From contig NZ_SHKN01000001.1 of assembly GCF_004217115.1 (NCBI RefSeq), positions 2,421,781 to 2,485,780 of the forward strand: DNA of 64,000 nucleotides, written 5' to 3'. Shown here piece after piece: positions 62,678 to 64,000 of this stretch. The notes under the pieces were generated by a model. That model made no database searches. It saw only the letters and a program-made list of their open reading frames with translations, and was not told the DNA's origin. Source of the DNA: Ancylomarina subtilis. Its GTDB lineage: Bacteria > Bacteroidota > Bacteroidia > Bacteroidales > Marinifilaceae. Each line of letters begins with the position of its first letter. Position 1 is the stretch's first letter. Both the position numbers and the translations under genes were made by a program.

Positions 62678-63607
62678 TTAGTCTTCCCAAACGGCAGTTT
62701 TCTTATCTCCAAAAATGTATTTCACTAATTCAGGATGATCGATAAATGGATTACGATTATTTTGGAAATCATATATCACATTATTGCGTCTGATCTCATA
62801 AGGGTCAACAGGATCCAATTCGTTCCATTTTAATAAATCATCCAACTTTCCATGACGCGCAGCAGTCCCTTGTGCTCCTAAATTATCTACTTTAAAACCA
62901 TAACGAACAGCCATATAGAATATAGAACGTGCCACATCCCCTTTAGCACTTAGAGGAGGTTCATAAAATTGAGTATTCTTTGTTCTTGGTCCATTAACAT
63001 CAGCAAAATCTAAATTCCCTCTGTTACCATTCTCACCTGCATCAGATGCTCTAAGATGGTGCCCATCAGTTCCCGGACCATTACTGGTTCCAAAATCGCC
63101 ATGTGATTTAGCCCAAACGTGTTCTCTATTCCATCCGTAAGAAACTGAACTCACTCTGTCTTCTTTTGCAATACCACTTTCTTTATAAATTCGCCACACT
63201 TGTGATGCATTGGCTGGATTTTGATCTCCCTCCTCACACATGGTCCAAACGGTAGAATAAGACAATGCTTTGGCACTTGTCGAAATAATGGTCTTAAGCT
63301 GATTTCTCAATTCTGTTCCCGACAAAGACGAAGCTGATGTGTAATAATCCTTAGGAATGCGAACCGACATCATGTGCTGTCCCTCTTCCACTTTTGTAAC
63401 ATAGTCTTTTGGGGTGTAGGTTACGATAATTTTACCATCTGCATCCACTTTCGGAGTCAAGTAATTAACCTGATCAGGATTTGGTGTTGTCCCGCCATCG
63501 CCACCATTATCTGGCAATTCGGTTTCATCGGTTACATTATCGCTCGACGAATCGCATGAATAAAAAGCGATTGACAAGAAAAATAATAAATAAAGTGCTT
63601 TTCTCAT
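62678..63607 (-). CDS. Endonuclease I family lipoprotein, first gene of the tandem
   Basis: 309 residues from the ATG at 63607, which gives a signal peptide with lipobox YSC; the ATG 42 bp upstream is less suitable. A low-complexity Gly/Asp/Pro linker after the anchor (DNGGDGGTTPNPDQ) leads to the nuclease domain: NREHVWAKSHGDFG, DGHHLRASDAGEN and GDVARSIFYMAVRY. The catalytic DxHH is kept, while LRP has become LRA and the following block is rebuilt (NGNRGNLDFADVN), so it is the most diverged copy. It is probably the first gene of the transcript. Confidence 0.9.
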   Translation of the reverse strand: MRKALYLLFFLSIAFYSCDSSSDNVTDETELPDNGGDGGTTPNPDQVNYLTPKVDADGKIIVTYTPKDYVTKVEEGQHMMSVRIPKDYYTSASSLSGTELRNQLKTIISTSAKALSYSTVWTMCEEGDQNPANASQVWRIYKESGIAKEDRVSSVSYGWNREHVWAKSHGDFGTSNGPGTDGHHLRASDAGENGNRGNLDFADVNGPRTKNTQFYEPPLSAKGDVARSIFYMAVRYGFKVDNLGAQGTAARHGKLDDLLKWNELDPVDPYEIRRNNVIYDFQNNRNPFIDHPELVKYIFGDKKTAVWED

Positions 63608-63902
63608 TTTATTTGATGTTTTAGTTGTATTCCTCTTGGACACTAACAATTATCAAAATGACTCGTATCGAGACATCAAAATCAAGACACAAAAAACAGA
63701 CATAATGATAATATCTTAAGGGGTGGAATTGATACCATACAGGACCGTATGACATGGGGCATAAAATGGTAGGGCAAAAGTAAGTAAAATCAACTGATTT
63801 TCAAGGGATCACCTTACAAATTGATTGTTAAAAAATGCAGATAACAAAAAAGCATCCCTTTTAGGGATGCTTTTTAATAACTTATTCGAAAGGAAATATT
63901 GA
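63608..63902. other. Intergenic region with terminator before the last partial gene
   Basis: About 295 bp. It should hold the promoter of the nuclease tandem, but I see no full TTG/TAnnTTTG pair. The terminator at 63846-63876 lies within. Confidence 0.4.
63846..63876 (-). terminator. Terminator of the gene running off the right edge
   Basis: AAAAAGCATCCCT (63847-63859) pairs with AGGGATGCTTTTT (63863-63875) around TTT, with A and T runs on both sides. Confidence 0.85.
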
Positions 63903-64000
63903 TTATTCCATCGTTTCCCATTTCAAGTTATCAATGATAACTTGTTTTCCATCAACAGAAACATTCTTAAGCTCAATTGTTACTTCTCCAGAAACATTGA
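63903..64000 (-). CDS. C-terminal end of an unidentified beta-rich protein (partial)
   Basis: Only about 31 residues are inside the window; the start is beyond 64000. The frame reads VTIELKNVSVDGKQ and ends VIIDNLKWETME before a stop at 63903-63905. The IDNLKW end, with its alternating pattern, suits a last beta strand of a secreted adhesion or carbohydrate-binding-like domain. It is in the same orientation as the nuclease genes and separated from them by a terminator. Too short to name. Confidence 0.55.
   Translation of the reverse strand, partial: NVSGEVTIELKNVSVDGKQVIIDNLKWETME

Noticed and set aside
60911-63607. Toxin or defence role for the three nucleases
   Set aside because: They have lipoprotein signals and belong to the secreted endonuclease I family; no immunity or regulatory gene accompanies them.
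1-64000. Mobile elements, prophage, CRISPR arrays or restriction systems
   Set aside because: I saw no transposase, integrase, phage structural gene, Cas gene, methyltransferase or regular spaced repeat; the only regular array is the 21-bp tandem repeat, which has no spacers.

Overview
The window looks like a low-GC Bacteroidota chromosome, most like a marine Bacteroidales/Marinilabiliales-type organism. The evidence is family content and signals rather than a database match: type IX secretion (T9SS) parts (a CHU_C-type cargo, a PorP/SprF-like protein, a Por-type sorting domain), a TonB-dependent receptor with a carboxypeptidase-like N-terminal domain, PPi-dependent phosphofructokinase, a two-subunit methylmalonyl-CoA mutase, an S16 with a long Ala/Glu tail, and promoters of the TTG-N18-22-TAnnTTTG type. 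Most of the window is housekeeping DNA; nothing resembles an insertion sequence, prophage, CRISPR array or restriction system.

Layout. 1-10.8 kb: the end of a heptosyltransferase, a DUF2723 membrane protein, a beta-lactamase-like hydrolase, two small membrane proteins, SppA, FolK and a SulP transporter, with two near-identical tRNA-Gln cassettes at 0.6 and 10.7 kb. 10.9-18.7 kb: RsgA, a TIGR00266 protein, MnmH, an orphan histidine kinase, the DUF177-rpmF-fabH group and a helical protein of unknown function. 18.7-19.3 kb: a gene-free stretch with a degenerate 21-bp tandem repeat. 19.3-32 kb: a minus-strand block with an EEP protein, two rhomboids, MutL, a K+ channel, a 5'-nucleotidase, a two-domain LTxxQ-like protein, a CtpA-like protease and dCMP deaminase, interrupted by gmhA on the plus strand. 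32.3-36 kb: a T9SS pair, a repeat-rich CHU_C protein followed by a PorP-TSP3-OmpA fusion. 36-49.5 kb: methylmalonyl-CoA mutase, a second EEP lipoprotein, FumC, an ArsC-like protein, a thioesterase, PPi-PFK, RpsP-RimM and a CPBP protease. 49.7-54 kb: a TonB receptor with a repeat-bearing lipoprotein. 54-60 kb: TypA with a long structured leader, a tiny T9SS cargo, RadC, a porin-like barrel and Kbl. 60.4-64 kb: a GG-leader cysteine-rich peptide, three tandem lipoprotein endonuclease I paralogs, and the end of one more gene.

How the genes fit together. Several products act at the cell surface. The three nucleases, the 5'-nucleotidase lipoprotein and the TonB receptor/lipoprotein pair could take part in scavenging extracellular nucleic acid, but these genes are not in one operon and the link is inference. 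The T9SS pair and the small sorting-domain protein point to secretion through a T9SS whose core genes lie elsewhere. The features least explained by known families are the GG-leader peptide and its leader region, the 21-bp repeat array, a structured intergenic segment with its own promoter near 15.7-15.9 kb, and the repeat lipoprotein beside the TonB receptor. None of these amounts to a proven new system.
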